NCBI GenBank assembly: GCA_038040395.1
Contig: JBBPIJ010000015.1
Location: 1-61,532, forward strand
DNA length: 61,532 nt
Origin: VAXT01 sp038040395
GTDB taxonomy: Bacteria; Actinomycetota; Thermoleophilia; Gaiellales; Gaiellaceae
Reading direction: 5' to 3'
This document shows positions 1 through 9,000 of this stretch, piece after piece; position 1 is the first letter of the stretch, and every line of letters begins with the position of its first letter. A model generated the notes under the pieces. That model had not been told where the DNA came from, searched no databases, and saw nothing but the letters and a program-made list of their open reading frames with translations. The position numbers and the translations under genes were made by a program.

Positions 1-26
1 GTGTAGTTCCTAAGCACGTTGGTTCA
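1..26 (+). repeat. Left terminal inverted repeat of the IS481 element
   Basis: GTGTAG and AGCACGTTGGTTC in this stretch match the reverse complement of 944-969 (GTGTAG and AGCAGGTTGGTTC) with a diverged 6-nt stretch between them. This defines the IS end. Confidence 0.8.
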
Positions 27-84
27 TCCGGGCCTCCCTGGAGGCTGAGGGCTGCTAGGCACCCCAGTCCAAGGAGGACACCGG

Positions 85-973
85 ATGAAGCTTCACGGTA
101 ACGCGGCACTCAGCTGGCGTGGCAGGCGGCAGCTGGCCGAACGGGTCGTCGTCGAAGGATGGACGCTGAAGGCGGCGGCTGAGGCCGCCGGCGTCAGTGT
201 GCGCTGCGCTCGCAAATGGGTGAACCGCTACCGGCTGGAGGGCGATCAGGGCCTGTTCGATCGCTCTTCGGCTCCGCGACGAGATCCTGGAGATGGCGCT
301 CTCGACGGTCTCCGCCATCTTGCGCCGCCTCGGCCTGGGTCGGCTGGGGCGGATCGGGCTCGAGCCGCCCATCCGCTACGAGCGCTCGCGGCCGGGCGAG
401 CTCGTGCACGTCGACGTCAAGCGGCTCGGGCGGATCCAGGGCGGGGCCGGCAAGCGCGTCAGAGGCGGGCTGCGCAAACACTGGAACCGCTCCCGAACCG
501 ACGCCGAGGGCCGCCGCCGGCTGACCGTCGGCTGGGAGTTCGTGCACATCGCAATCGACGACCACTCGCGGCTTGCCTATGCCGAGGTCCTGCCCGACGA
601 GAAGGCACAGACGGCGATTGGCTTCCTGCGCCGAGCGACCGCCTTCTATGCCCGTTACGGGATCACGGTCGAGCGGCTGATGACCGACAACGGCCCCGCG
701 TACGTCTCCGCGGTCCATGCGCTCGCCTGCCGAGCGCTCGGCATCAGGCACCTGCGCACCCGTCCCTACCGCCCGCAAACGAACGGCAAGGCCGAGCGCT
801 TCATCCGCACGATGCTTGCCGGCTGGGCCTACGGCGCCGTCTACGGCTCGAGCGAGGAACGGACACGGGCACTTGACGGCTGGCTCTGGCACTACAACCA
901 TCGACGTCGACACTCAGCGCTCGGCCGCCAGCCGCCCGTCAGCAGAACCAACCTGCTCGGGTCCTACACCTAA
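85..973 (+). pseudogene. IS481 transposase, disrupted by an internal deletion
   Basis: The first part (85 to about 280) encodes the N-terminal helix-turn-helix region (LHGNAALS, AAAEAAGVSVRCARKW, YRLEGDQGLFDRSS). The rest, in another frame (about 278 to 973), encodes the second HTH (MALSTVSAILRRLGLGRLGR) and the DDE integrase core: HVDVKRLG, AIDDHSRLAY, TDNGPAY, RPYRPQTNGKAERF, YNHRRRHSALG. Between DRSSAPRR and EILEMALS about 25-30 residues normally present in the family are missing and the frame changes, which I read as a deletion. An AAGGAGG ribosome site precedes the ATG at 85. Programmed frameshifting is an alternative but would not restore the missing segment. Confidence 0.85.
944..969 (-). 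repeat. Right terminal inverted repeat of the IS481 element
   Basis: Reverse complement of the left end with a few mismatches. The transposase reading frame runs through this repeat and its stop codon (971-973) lies in flanking DNA, overlapping the scpB stop codon (970-972) on the opposite strand. Confidence 0.8.
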
Positions 974-1566
974 GCGGGCCGGCGCTCGGCGAGCGCTTCC
1001 AGCCGGCCGCGGAGCTCCTCCTCGTCACCGCCGAGATCGTCGAGCCTCGGCAATGCCGCCAGGCTCTCTAGTCCGAAGATCCGCTCGAACAACGGCGTGA
1101 CCCTGTAGCGGACGGCGCCGAGGGGCTCGCGCCCGGCCTCGGCGATCAGCCCTCGCTCGGCCAGGCCCGCGACGACCGAGTCGACCCCAACGCCGCGCAG
1201 ACGCGCGATCTCCGGCCGCGAGCAGGGACCCATGTAAGCGATCACCGCGAGCGTCTCGAGCGCAGCCTGAGAGAGATTCCGCTCGACCGGGCGCTCGAAC
1301 ATTCGGCCGCAGGCCTCCGCCGCCTCTCGGGATGCCCTGAAAGCCCACCCGCCTGCGACCTGCTCGAGGACGATCCCGCTGCGCCCCTCGCGAAAGCGCT
1401 CGCCGAGTAGCCCGAGTGCGGTCTCCACCCGCTCCGCTTCGTCCCCAGCGGCATCCGCGAGGTCCGCGACCGAGAGCGGTTGCGACGCGACGACGAGGAG
1501 CGCCTCAATGGTCCGGGCGAGCGAGTCGACCGGGTTGGCGGCGATCAGGCGGAGCGGGCGCTCCAC
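970..1566 (-). CDS. scpB: Segregation and condensation protein B (ScpB)
   Basis: 198 residues, near the usual length for ScpB, the winged-helix kleisin-associated subunit of the SMC-ScpAB condensin. Typical segments are SLARTIEALLVVASQPLSV near the N-terminus, NLSQAALETLAVIAYMGPCS, RPEIARLRGVGVD and the late RYRVTPLFERIFGLESLAALP. The gene overlaps the 3' end of scpA by 22 bp, so the two are translationally coupled. A GTG start about 12 codons downstream (VDSLARTIEAL) is possible. The stop TAG sits directly against the IS481 right end, so the insertion just missed the coding sequence or replaced its last codons. Confidence 0.93.
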   Translation of the reverse strand: MERPLRLIAANPVDSLARTIEALLVVASQPLSVADLADAAGDEAERVETALGLLGERFREGRSGIVLEQVAGGWAFRASREAAEACGRMFERPVERNLSQAALETLAVIAYMGPCSRPEIARLRGVGVDSVVAGLAERGLIAEAGREPLGAVRYRVTPLFERIFGLESLAALPRLDDLGGDEEELRGRLEALAERRPA

Positions 1567-2303
1567 GCTTCCACCTCCTCAATCTGCTCCCCGGCAGCAC
1601 GCGCGACCCTGATCGGCGCGAACGGCGCCGCCTGCTCGAGCGAGACCTCGCCGATCCTCCGGAGCTCGAGCAGCGCAAGAAACGCGACTGCCTGCTCGAT
1701 CCGCGAGAGCCCGGCTACCTCGTGGTCGAAGTCGAACCGCTGCCGCCGGCCGAGCACGGCGCGAAACCGGTCGAGAAACTGCGACACCGGCGGGAAGCGA
1801 AGCTCCAGGTGCGCGAGCGAGACCTCCGGGGGCTCGGCCACCAGCACGCGCAGCGCCGCCACGAGCGCCTCGGGATCCTGCTGCCCGATCCGGCGCTCAC
1901 CGCGGGGCGCGAGCGGCGCAGGCCCGATTCGGAAGAAGCGATCGCGCTCGCCGGCCAACCGCTCGCCGAGCCACTCGGCAGCCCCCTTGATGCGCCGGTA
2001 CTCCTCCAGCCTGCGCGCGAGCTCCTCGGCGGCCTCGGACGGCTCGAGATCTTCGAGATCTGCCTCGCCCGCGAAGAGGCCCCGCGCCTTTAGCTCGAGC
2101 AACGCCGCGACGAGGACGAGGAACTCCCCGCACGCGTCCAGGTCGAGCTCCTCACGCTCCGCGAGCCGCTCGACAAAGGCGAGGACGATGCCCGCGACGT
2201 CGACCTCGACCAGCGGCAACTCTTCCTTCAAGACCAGGGTAAGCAGCAGGTCGAACGGCCCCTCGAACGCGTCGAGGTCGAGCTCGAGCTCTCGGACACT
2301 CAT
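1545..2303 (-). CDS. scpA: Segregation and condensation protein A (ScpA)
   Basis: 252 residues. The kleisin subunit bridges SMC heads in chromosome condensation. The N-terminus has the family signature FEGPFDLLLTLV followed by an acidic helix and FLVLVAALLELKARGLF. The C-terminal winged helix (VSQFLDRFRAVLGRR, VAFLALLELRRIGEVSLEQ) binds SMC. It lies between lgt (11 bp upstream) and scpB (overlapping) on the same strand, one likely operon. Confidence 0.95.
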   Translation of the reverse strand: MSVRELELDLDAFEGPFDLLLTLVLKEELPLVEVDVAGIVLAFVERLAEREELDLDACGEFLVLVAALLELKARGLFAGEADLEDLEPSEAAEELARRLEEYRRIKGAAEWLGERLAGERDRFFRIGPAPLAPRGERRIGQQDPEALVAALRVLVAEPPEVSLAHLELRFPPVSQFLDRFRAVLGRRQRFDFDHEVAGLSRIEQAVAFLALLELRRIGEVSLEQAAPFAPIRVARAAGEQIEEVEAWSARSA

Positions 2304-2314
2304 ACGCTCAGAAC

Positions 2315-3193
2315 CTAACGAGAGGGCCGGACGCGGCCCTTGGGGATGCTCATGCGCGGGCCTTTGCGGGGCTCGCCGTCACCGGCCTTCCGCCTTCCCG
2401 GCCAGGTACCGCCGAGAAACTGCCACCAGATGAAGAACGCGGTCGAGCACACGAAGACGACGAGCGAGACCCACGCGTTCAGGCGCAAGCCGGCGAACTC
2501 GTGCGCGGGATCGATTCGAATCAACTCCTCGAAGAACCGCCCAAAGGTGTAGAGCGAGACGTAGAGCGCGAAGAGCGCCGGCGCACGGATCCGGAAGCGC
2601 CAGTCGATCAGGAGGAGCAGGCCGACCATCGACACGTCGTAGATGAGCTCGTAGAGGAAGGTCGGTTGGAAGGTGCTGTGACCCTCGTAGCCCGGCACAC
2701 GATGCTGGACGTCGATCTCCACCCCCCACGCACTGTCGGTCGACTTGCCGTACAGCTCCTGGTTGAACCAGTTTCCGATCCGGCCGATCCCCTGTGCGAG
2801 CAGGATCCCCGGCGCCGCGGCATCGGCAAACTCGCTGACGTTTCGGCCCGAGCGCTTGACGACGATCGCGCCCGCGATCGCGCCGAGCAGGATCCCGCCC
2901 CAGACGCCGAGACCGCCCTTCCAGACCTCGAAGATGCCCTTCCATTTCGGATCGGGGACGTCGCTCCAGCTCGTGACGTCGTGGTAGAGGCGCGCGCCGA
3001 CGATCCCGAACGCGACGCCCCACACGGCCACCCTCAGCACAAGATCCCAGTCGCCGCCCCGGCGCACGTAGCGGAACCCGGTCAGCGCGACAGAGGCCGC
3101 GATCGCGAGCAGGAGCATCAGCCCGTACATGTGCACGACGAATGGGCCCAGGTCGATGGTGCCCGTGTTCGGTGAAGGGATCGAGGCGACCAC
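2315..3193 (-). CDS. lgt: Prolipoprotein diacylglyceryl transferase
   Basis: 292-residue polytopic membrane enzyme that transfers diacylglycerol from phosphatidylglycerol to the lipobox cysteine of prelipoproteins. Diagnostic segments are VHMYGLMLLLA near the N-terminus, GARLYHDVTSW, WKGGLGVWGGILLG, the signature GRIGNWFNQELYG and the late GRFFEELIRIDPAHE. The C-terminus ends in a basic tail. It is followed after 11 bp by scpA. The ATG start gives a short periplasmic N-terminus before the first helix, as expected. Confidence 0.95.
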   Translation of the reverse strand: MVASIPSPNTGTIDLGPFVVHMYGLMLLLAIAASVALTGFRYVRRGGDWDLVLRVAVWGVAFGIVGARLYHDVTSWSDVPDPKWKGIFEVWKGGLGVWGGILLGAIAGAIVVKRSGRNVSEFADAAAPGILLAQGIGRIGNWFNQELYGKSTDSAWGVEIDVQHRVPGYEGHSTFQPTFLYELIYDVSMVGLLLLIDWRFRIRAPALFALYVSLYTFGRFFEELIRIDPAHEFAGLRLNAWVSLVVFVCSTAFFIWWQFLGGTWPGRRKAGDGEPRKGPRMSIPKGRVRPSR

Positions 3194-3277
3194 GGTTCGT
3201 GGATTCTGCCCGCCCGCGCTCGACCCTGCCTTGATGCTCGGGCCGGGTCCGCCTCGTCGCGACGGATGCCCGGCTAC

Positions 3278-3481
3278 TTACAGGAGGATCTCGAGAGCCA
3301 GTTCCGGGGGACAGCCACGCTCGAGAAGGTCGACCGCGGTGTGAAGGTCGACGTCGTGCCGCACCGCAATTCGACCAGCCGCGCGTGGCTCATACCCTGC
3401 GCGCTCGAGCTCTTCCGCGCGCCACCGCTCGATGCGCTCGATCTCGGTTTGATCGACCAGGTAGATATCAGTCGCCGCCAC
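3278..3481 (-). CDS. Small conserved hypothetical protein
   Basis: 67 residues with a GTG start, preceded by AAGGAC. It reads as a short charged helix (TEIERIERWRAEELERAGY) followed by RIAVRHDVDLHTAVDLLERGCPPELALEILL. It looks like a compact helical domain of a type I have seen in related actinobacteria, but I cannot name a function. It stands alone between lgt and the anti-sigma gene on the same strand. Confidence 0.6.
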   Translation of the reverse strand: MAATDIYLVDQTEIERIERWRAEELERAGYEPRAAGRIAVRHDVDLHTAVDLLERGCPPELALEILL

Positions 3482-3591
3482 GCTGTCCTTTCTCGCCGCT
3501 TGCCCCCATGTTCGGTCAGACGCCGAAAGCAGATCTCCCTATAGAGGGTGATATCGACATTTCACAAACTCTTAACGCCCGCAGTTGGCGG

Positions 3592-4287
3592 CTATTCGCC
3601 GGTCGAGCGGGCGATCCGCAACGCTTGCTCCTTCGAAAGCTCGCCCTCCAGCCGCAGCGTGACGTCGCCTTGCTGCCAGAAAAGCGTCTTGCCCACGAGT
3701 CGCGCCGTGGACTCGCGGAAGTTGCCGTTGCTGTCGCGGAAGGCGACCACGTGCGGTTCCTCGAACCAGGCGCCCTCGTCGCCGACGTCAACCATTTCCA
3801 CCTTCGCGCCCGGCTGGATCAGCTTGTCGACGAAGGCCTGCCCCCGGAACTCAGTCAGGAGCAGGCGCACACTCGTGGGCGTACCCCAGAGGAAGCTGAC
3901 CTTGCCCTCGGGGAGGATGTCATTGACGTAGACGCGATCGGGAGTCTCGGCCGGCACGAGCAGCCAGGGTGCCCGGCGCCTCGCCTCGGCAAGCGTCACC
4001 CGACGGCCGAGGTCGAGATCGCCGCTCGCCGGGACCGTGGGTAGCTGCTCGACCCGCACGACGTGCACGCCCCGGAGGCCGAGCCAGTCGAGGAGCGCCG
4101 TTCGCGCAGCCGGTACCGCGAGCGCGGCGCCGAGCGCAACGACGAGCATGGCGAGCGCGAGCGCGACGGGACGGCGCCACGAGCGCCGCTCGCCCAGCCG
4201 CCGCCGCACGGCCGATGTGAGATCCGGGGTCGGCGGGAACCCGACGTTCCGGCCAAGCTCCCTGAGAACGACGTCGAGTTCAGGCAT
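3592..4287 (-). CDS. Membrane-anchored anti-sigma-like protein
   Basis: 231 residues from the ATG at 4287, which overlaps the stop of the upstream ECF sigma gene by 8 bp; an upstream start in the same frame is less likely. The N-terminus is short and cytoplasmic (PELDVVLRELGRNVGFP, LTSAVRRRLGERRSWRRP), followed by one transmembrane helix (VALALAMLVVALGAALAVPA). The extracytoplasmic domain (about 170 residues) resembles the sensor part of regulators that pair with ECF factors. The role as anti-sigma is inferred from the coupling and topology; no zinc-finger motif is visible. Confidence 0.65.
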   Translation of the reverse strand: MPELDVVLRELGRNVGFPPTPDLTSAVRRRLGERRSWRRPVALALAMLVVALGAALAVPAARTALLDWLGLRGVHVVRVEQLPTVPASGDLDLGRRVTLAEARRRAPWLLVPAETPDRVYVNDILPEGKVSFLWGTPTSVRLLLTEFRGQAFVDKLIQPGAKVEMVDVGDEGAWFEEPHVVAFRDSNGNFRESTARLVGKTLFWQQGDVTLRLEGELSKEQALRIARSTGE

Positions 4288-4831
4288 AGCTCTCCCGCAA
4301 GTGGCCGAGCGCACGCGAGGTGCGCGACTTCACCGTTCCGATCCGCAGGCCGAGCGCGGCGGCGGTCTCCTCCTCGGAGAGCTCCAGGAAGTAGCGGCAG
4401 GCGATCACCAGGCGCTCCTCCTCGCGCAGCGCGTTGACCGCCGCGAGCAGGCGCTCACGATCCTCGCCGGCGAGCAGAGCTCCCTCGGGGGACGGAGCCG
4501 CGCCCCCCGAGGATCCTTCCTCGCCCGCGCGCAAGATGAGGGCAGCGCGGCGGCCGGACGAGCGGCGGCGGTTGCGCGCCTCGTTCGCGACGATCTTGAG
4601 GAGCCAGGGGCGAAACGGAGAGCCCCGACGAAATCGACCCAGCGCCCGATAGGCCCTGACGAAAGCCTCTTGGGCAGCGTCCTCGGCCTCGGCGGCGTTC
4701 CCGGCCACGAGATAGGCAGTCCGGAAGGCGATCCCCTGGTGTGCGCGCACGAGTTCTCCATAGGCGTCTTCGTCGCCCCGCTTGGCCCGTTCGACGAGCT
4801 CCTGCTCTGTGGGTGGTCGGCTCACCACCAC
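4280..4831 (-). CDS. ECF-type RNA polymerase sigma factor
   Basis: 183 residues. Region 2 is visible as GDEDAYGELVRAHQGIAFRTAYLV, AEDAAQEAFVRAYRALGRFR and FRPWLLKIVANEARNRRR. Region 4 is VNALREEERLVIACRYFLELSEEETAAALGLRIGTVKSRTSRALGHLRE, a complete HTH. No region 3, as in the ECF group. GTG start. The next gene overlaps it by 8 bp and encodes a single-pass membrane protein, the usual arrangement of a sigma factor with its membrane anti-sigma partner. Confidence 0.9.
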   Translation of the reverse strand: MVVSRPPTEQELVERAKRGDEDAYGELVRAHQGIAFRTAYLVAGNAAEAEDAAQEAFVRAYRALGRFRRGSPFRPWLLKIVANEARNRRRSSGRRAALILRAGEEGSSGGAAPSPEGALLAGEDRERLLAAVNALREEERLVIACRYFLELSEEETAAALGLRIGTVKSRTSRALGHLRESYA

Positions 4832-4886
4832 CCTTCTTACACCGATCTCGGGCTAAAAGTTCCCGCATTCCGCCCGCGAAAGCCGG

Positions 4887-4892
4887 TAGGGT
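4887..4892 (+). promoter_or_regulatory. Candidate -10 box of a leaderless promoter (TAGGGT)
   Basis: TAGGGT lies six bases before the ATG at 4899 with no ribosome-binding sequence between them. The TANNNT-N6-start pattern recurs at several other genes in this window (13720, 41652, 47513). Confidence 0.5.
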
Positions 4893-4898
4893 GCGGAC

Positions 4899-5210
4899 AT
4901 GTTCGCGAGAGTCGCACGCTACGAAGTCGAGCCCGCGAAGATGGAAGAAGCAGTCGAGGCCTTCCGCGAGGCGGTGACCCAGATCGAGGGCATCCCGGGC
5001 CTCAGAGGCGGTTCGGTGCTCACCGATGCCGAGGACGGCGTGATCATGTCGATGACGTTCTGGGACAGCCGCGCCGCAATGGAGTCGAGCGAAGTGAAGG
5101 CGGCCGGCCTCCGGCAACAAGCCGCAAAGCAGGTCGACGGCGTCATCGTCTCGGTCCACTGCCTCGACGTCGTCGCCGAGATCGGCGCCGTTTCGCCCAG
5201 CCTGAGCTAG
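4899..5210 (+). CDS. Antibiotic biosynthesis monooxygenase (ABM) fold protein
   Basis: 103 residues forming one ferredoxin-like ABM domain: MFARVARYEVEPAKMEEAV, IEGIPGLRGGSVLTDAEDG, IMSMTFWDSRAAMESSE. Members bind small hydrophobic or quinone-like substrates or haem, or act as non-enzymatic dimers, so the substrate cannot be told. Probably leaderless. Its stop overlaps by 4 bp with the stop of the convergent DUF1326 gene. Confidence 0.75.
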   Translation: MFARVARYEVEPAKMEEAVEAFREAVTQIEGIPGLRGGSVLTDAEDGVIMSMTFWDSRAAMESSEVKAAGLRQQAAKQVDGVIVSVHCLDVVAEIGAVSPSLS

Positions 5211-5827
5211 GCGTTCGTATAGTCGAAGGTCGAAAAGACGGCGTGGCGCCCGTCGAGGTCCCAGCTCATCTCCGGAAGGTCCACGTGGAACTTCTCGCCC
5301 TGCGCGATTGCGCCGTCTCGCCAGATGAAGCCGCTTTCCTTGACGATGCGCACCTTGTTCTCGTCCCCGGTCACGGGATTCGTGAGCGGCGTCATCCGGT
5401 TCTCCGTGACGCCGTCGACCGAGACCTGTGAGCGGGTGCCGTCGACCGTGATGTCGACGGTCGCACGGTCGACCGACGTCGTCTGCTCGAGCATCGAGTT
5501 GAAGATCTCGAAGAGCCCGTAGCCCTCCTCCCCGCGCCAGATCCGCGCCAGCGCCTCGTACTGCTCGTCGCTGGCGCAGTCGATGTACGCATGTCCGTGC
5601 CCGTTGCCTTCGTGGATCGCGCCCGGCCACCAGAGGGCCCACGTGGCCCTGGCGCCGACGAGATCGGTCTCGTCGGAACTGCCGCTCTCGATCACATGGC
5701 TGATCACGGCCTGACAGTTGCCCTCAGGCGAGGTCGGGAGCCCGCGGAAGTTGCAGCCGCAGCCGGGATCGCAGTTACAGAACTCGAGGTACGTGCCCGC
5801 GATTCGCCAGTGCGCCACGGCGCTCAT
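5207..5827 (-). CDS. DUF1326 domain protein
   Basis: 206 residues. The N-terminus has the family mark WRIAGTYLEFCNCDPGCGCNF with clustered cysteines, then a beta-rich body with GHAYIDCASDEQYEALARIWRG and VSVDGVTENRMTPLTNPVTGDENK. The cysteine cluster suggests metal binding; no function is established. The next gene downstream on the other strand converges with it, and a two-helix membrane protein lies 3 bp upstream on the same strand, a likely partner. Confidence 0.85.
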   Translation of the reverse strand: MSAVAHWRIAGTYLEFCNCDPGCGCNFRGLPTSPEGNCQAVISHVIESGSSDETDLVGARATWALWWPGAIHEGNGHGHAYIDCASDEQYEALARIWRGEEGYGLFEIFNSMLEQTTSVDRATVDITVDGTRSQVSVDGVTENRMTPLTNPVTGDENKVRIVKESGFIWRDGAIAQGEKFHVDLPEMSWDLDGRHAVFSTFDYTNA

Positions 5828-5830
5828 TAT

Positions 5831-6061
5831 TCACCTCAGGATGAGCAAAAACAACGTGATCCAGAGTGCGAAGGCTCCCGGGATGACGATAACGAGCAGT
5901 AGCGTTATCGGCGCGAATAACACATCCAGAATGTTGACTTCGCCGTCGAACTCAGTCCTGGGCTCGCGCGGGTTTCGGAGGTGAAGAACCCACGTGGCGA
6001 GGATCACGGCGGCAACAACGAGGACGAGGAACCAGAACGTCCCTAACGGCAGGTCAGGCAA
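5831..6061 (-). CDS. Small two-helix membrane protein
   Basis: 76 residues with two hydrophobic helices (FWFLVLVVAAVILATWVLHL and VLFAPITLLLVIVIPGAFALWITLFLLIL) separated by a charged loop. The ATG overlaps the dnaE stop by 8 bp, and the DUF1326 gene follows 3 bp after its stop, so dnaE, this gene and DUF1326 could be cotranscribed. I do not recognise the family. Confidence 0.65.
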   Translation of the reverse strand: MPDLPLGTFWFLVLVVAAVILATWVLHLRNPREPRTEFDGEVNILDVLFAPITLLLVIVIPGAFALWITLFLLILR

Positions 6062-9000
6062 CAGCTGCTTCGCCGAGAAGTGACTTCACCTCGGCGAAGA
6101 AATCCGGTTCCGGCTTGACCCTGTAGTCGGGCCCGAGGGCGAGCGTCGTCTCGCCGTGCGAGGTCGAAATCGCGACGATCACCGGCGTCTCGCCCGGAAA
6201 CTCCTTGACGACCCCGGCGAGGCTGCGGACGATTCCGGCCGCCGCCTTTCGCCCATCGACCTTCAGGCGCACCTCGCGCCGCTCCGCAGTCGCCTCGAAA
6301 GCCGAGACCTCCATTGCGAGCAGCTTAGTCTCGCCCTCCTGCTTGTGGTCGATCCGGCCCTTCACGACGAGGACGTTGTCGAGCTCGATCAGATCGCGCG
6401 CGGCACCGTAGACCGAGTTGAAGACGACGACCTCGATCGAGCCCGCCAGGTCGTCGAGCCGCATGAAGACCATCGGTTCGCCCTTCTTCGTCGTCAGCTG
6501 CTTGATCGCGCCGATGATTCCGCCGACGGTGACGACCTCGCCGTCGCGCCGCTTCTCGGCCTCCGCGAGCCCGCAGTCGGTCTTCCGCCGGAGCTGCTCG
6601 CGGATCGCCTGCAGCGGGTGCTCCGAGACGTAGACGCCGAGAGTCTCCTTCTCGAGCCGCAGCAACTCGTTCTTCTCGTACTCCCCTGCGGCGATCTGCG
6701 GGTGCTCCACCTCGAACATCGACTCCTGACCGAAGAGAAGGGCTTCCTGTCGTGCGGCACCGGACCCAAGCGCCTGCTCCAGGGCGTCGAACATGCCCTT
6801 CCTCGAGGCACCGGTCGAGTCGAAAGCCCCACACTTGACGAGGGCCTCCAGCGCCCGCTTGTTCACGGCCTGCGGATCGACGCGCTCCGTGAAGTCCCAG
6901 AGAGACACGAACGGGCCCGATTTGCGCGCCTCGACGATCTTCCGCGCGGCCGAGTCGCCGACGTTCTTGACCGCGTTCAGGCCGAAGCGGATCTTCCCCT
7001 CGACGACGGCGAAGTCGCACTCGGACTCGTTCACGTCCGGCGGCTGTACCTCGATGCCCATCTCGTGGCAGGCGTTCACGTAGATCGGAACCCGGTCCTT
7101 CGTGTTCATCACGGACGAGATCAGTGCGGCCATGTACTCGCGAGGGTGGTTCGCGCGCAGCCAGGCGGTGCGGTAGGCGATGAGTGCGTAACCGGCCGCA
7201 TGGGACTTGTTGAACGAGTAGTCCTGCGACGACTCGGTGTCCTTCCACAGCTGGGTCGCGACCGCGGGCGTGACGCCGTTCTGGGCGCAGCCCTCGAGGA
7301 ACTTCTCCTTGAGGGACGCCATCAGCTCGTGGATTTTCTTGCCGATCGCCTTACGGAGATCGTCGGCCTCGGCGGGCGAGAAACCAGCGAGCTGTTTTGC
7401 GATCTCCATGTAGCTCTCTTGGTAGATGCAGTTGTGAACGATCACGTTGTTAGCCACGAAGCTGTGAACGCCCTCAACGGTGATGTCGTAGACCCGCTCC
7501 TCGCCGGCGGGCTCGATCGACTTGATCTGTTGCCAGACAACACGGGCACTCCGGTCCGTGTTTGGTAGGTCGAGAACCGCTGAAGCTGACGCCATGACGT
7601 CGACCTTGATTCGTGCTGGTGCCGACGGACGGAAATGACTCTTCCCTATGACTGTGCGGTCGGAAAGCTCCGCGAGAAAAGCAGCGCGATCGACCGTTCG
7701 GCTGGAGTCTTGCGCGACTGTCGAAACATGTCGCTTCGACGTGACCATGAAGGGCTGAATCAGCTCAGCGAATCGCTGGGTTCCGCGGACTCCCACCTGG
7801 TACGCGGTCCGCTCATGGCCGTGCCCGGTTTCATAACTCGTGCGATACGCGCTCGATCGGATTCCGAGCCGCAGCAGCAGCGTCTGGAGATCGTGGGCCA
7901 CGCGCGGCGAGGTTGTCTTGATTGAAGCCGCGCGCCGTTCGACATGGCCGTCGCAGTCCCAGTAAGCCGCGAGAAACCGTGCAATCTCCTCGTCCGCGAG
8001 TTCGAAAACCTCCTCTGGTATCCATTTCTCATGACTTCGAGGGCCCTTTCGGTTACTTCCCTGCGCTCGAGCGTCTGAGCGCTTCCAGCGGAGACTGAGT
8101 GCACGTAGCCATGACTCGAACGAAGAGGGTGAGTGGTACCCACCGGCCGCCACCTCATCGCGAGCCAAGTAGAGGCGCGCTACGCCGCGTTCTTGTTCGA
8201 TCTGCTTGATGCTCAAATCGTCGAACCCAATGCGGGAGGTCTCGATGACGTCGGCAACGAGTGAATCGTCCGCCGAGTAGAAAGTGGGCGGCATGCTGCT
8301 GCTGAGGCAGCCGTCAGCCAAGAGATACGCCAGAAGTTTGAAACGCGCTCGCTCCCGAGGAGAGAGGACACGGCCCTCATTGACCGGTCGAAGCGCCGCA
8401 GGCGTCCCAAGGAAGTCACCCGGCCGGAGCTCCCCCAGCTCGCGCCATCCTGCTTCGGTCAGGAATTGATGATCGATCGTCGCTTTGATGCTGGCACCAT
8501 TCTGCAATCGAACCGTGTAGACGGCTCGAACGCCGTTGTCCATCCAGGCAGTAACACGCGAATGGCTCGGACTGAGGTCTTCGTCGACTCCCTGGACGCG
8601 AACGTCGTCATGTCGCTCAAGCTCATCGATTCGGATGCGCCTGCCTGAGGTCGCATCAAAGACGAGCGTATCGCCCGTTAGACACGTGCCATACGTCTCC
8701 TTGAGGATGGGCTCGAGGCGGGGATCGAGATATGTCACGGGCTCCATACCGTTCTTGCGCCTCGCGTAGAGCGGGATGTACTGCATCGGCCCCGGCCTAT
8801 AGAGGGCCACGAGGGCAATTAGGTCCTCGAAAGCGGTCGGCCGCACCTGCTTCAGCGCCTCGCGCATCCCCGACGACTCGAACTGGAAGACGCCCGCCGC
8901 CTCGCCGCGCGCGAGCATCTCGTAGGTCTTCTTGTCGTCGAGCGGGAGCTTGCCGAGGTCGATCCCGCCGACGAGGTCGAGTGTCTTGTCGATCACGTCG

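Larger units (their letters stand above)
1..969 (+). mobile_element. IS481-family insertion sequence, decayed
   Basis: The element is bounded by imperfect terminal inverted repeats that start GTGTAG (TGT...ACA ends, typical of IS481) and holds one transposase gene with an internal deletion. The left end lies at the first base of the window, so the left flank and any target-site duplication cannot be seen. The right end abuts the stop codon of scpB on the other strand. Probably not self-mobile, because the transposase frame is broken. Confidence 0.85.
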
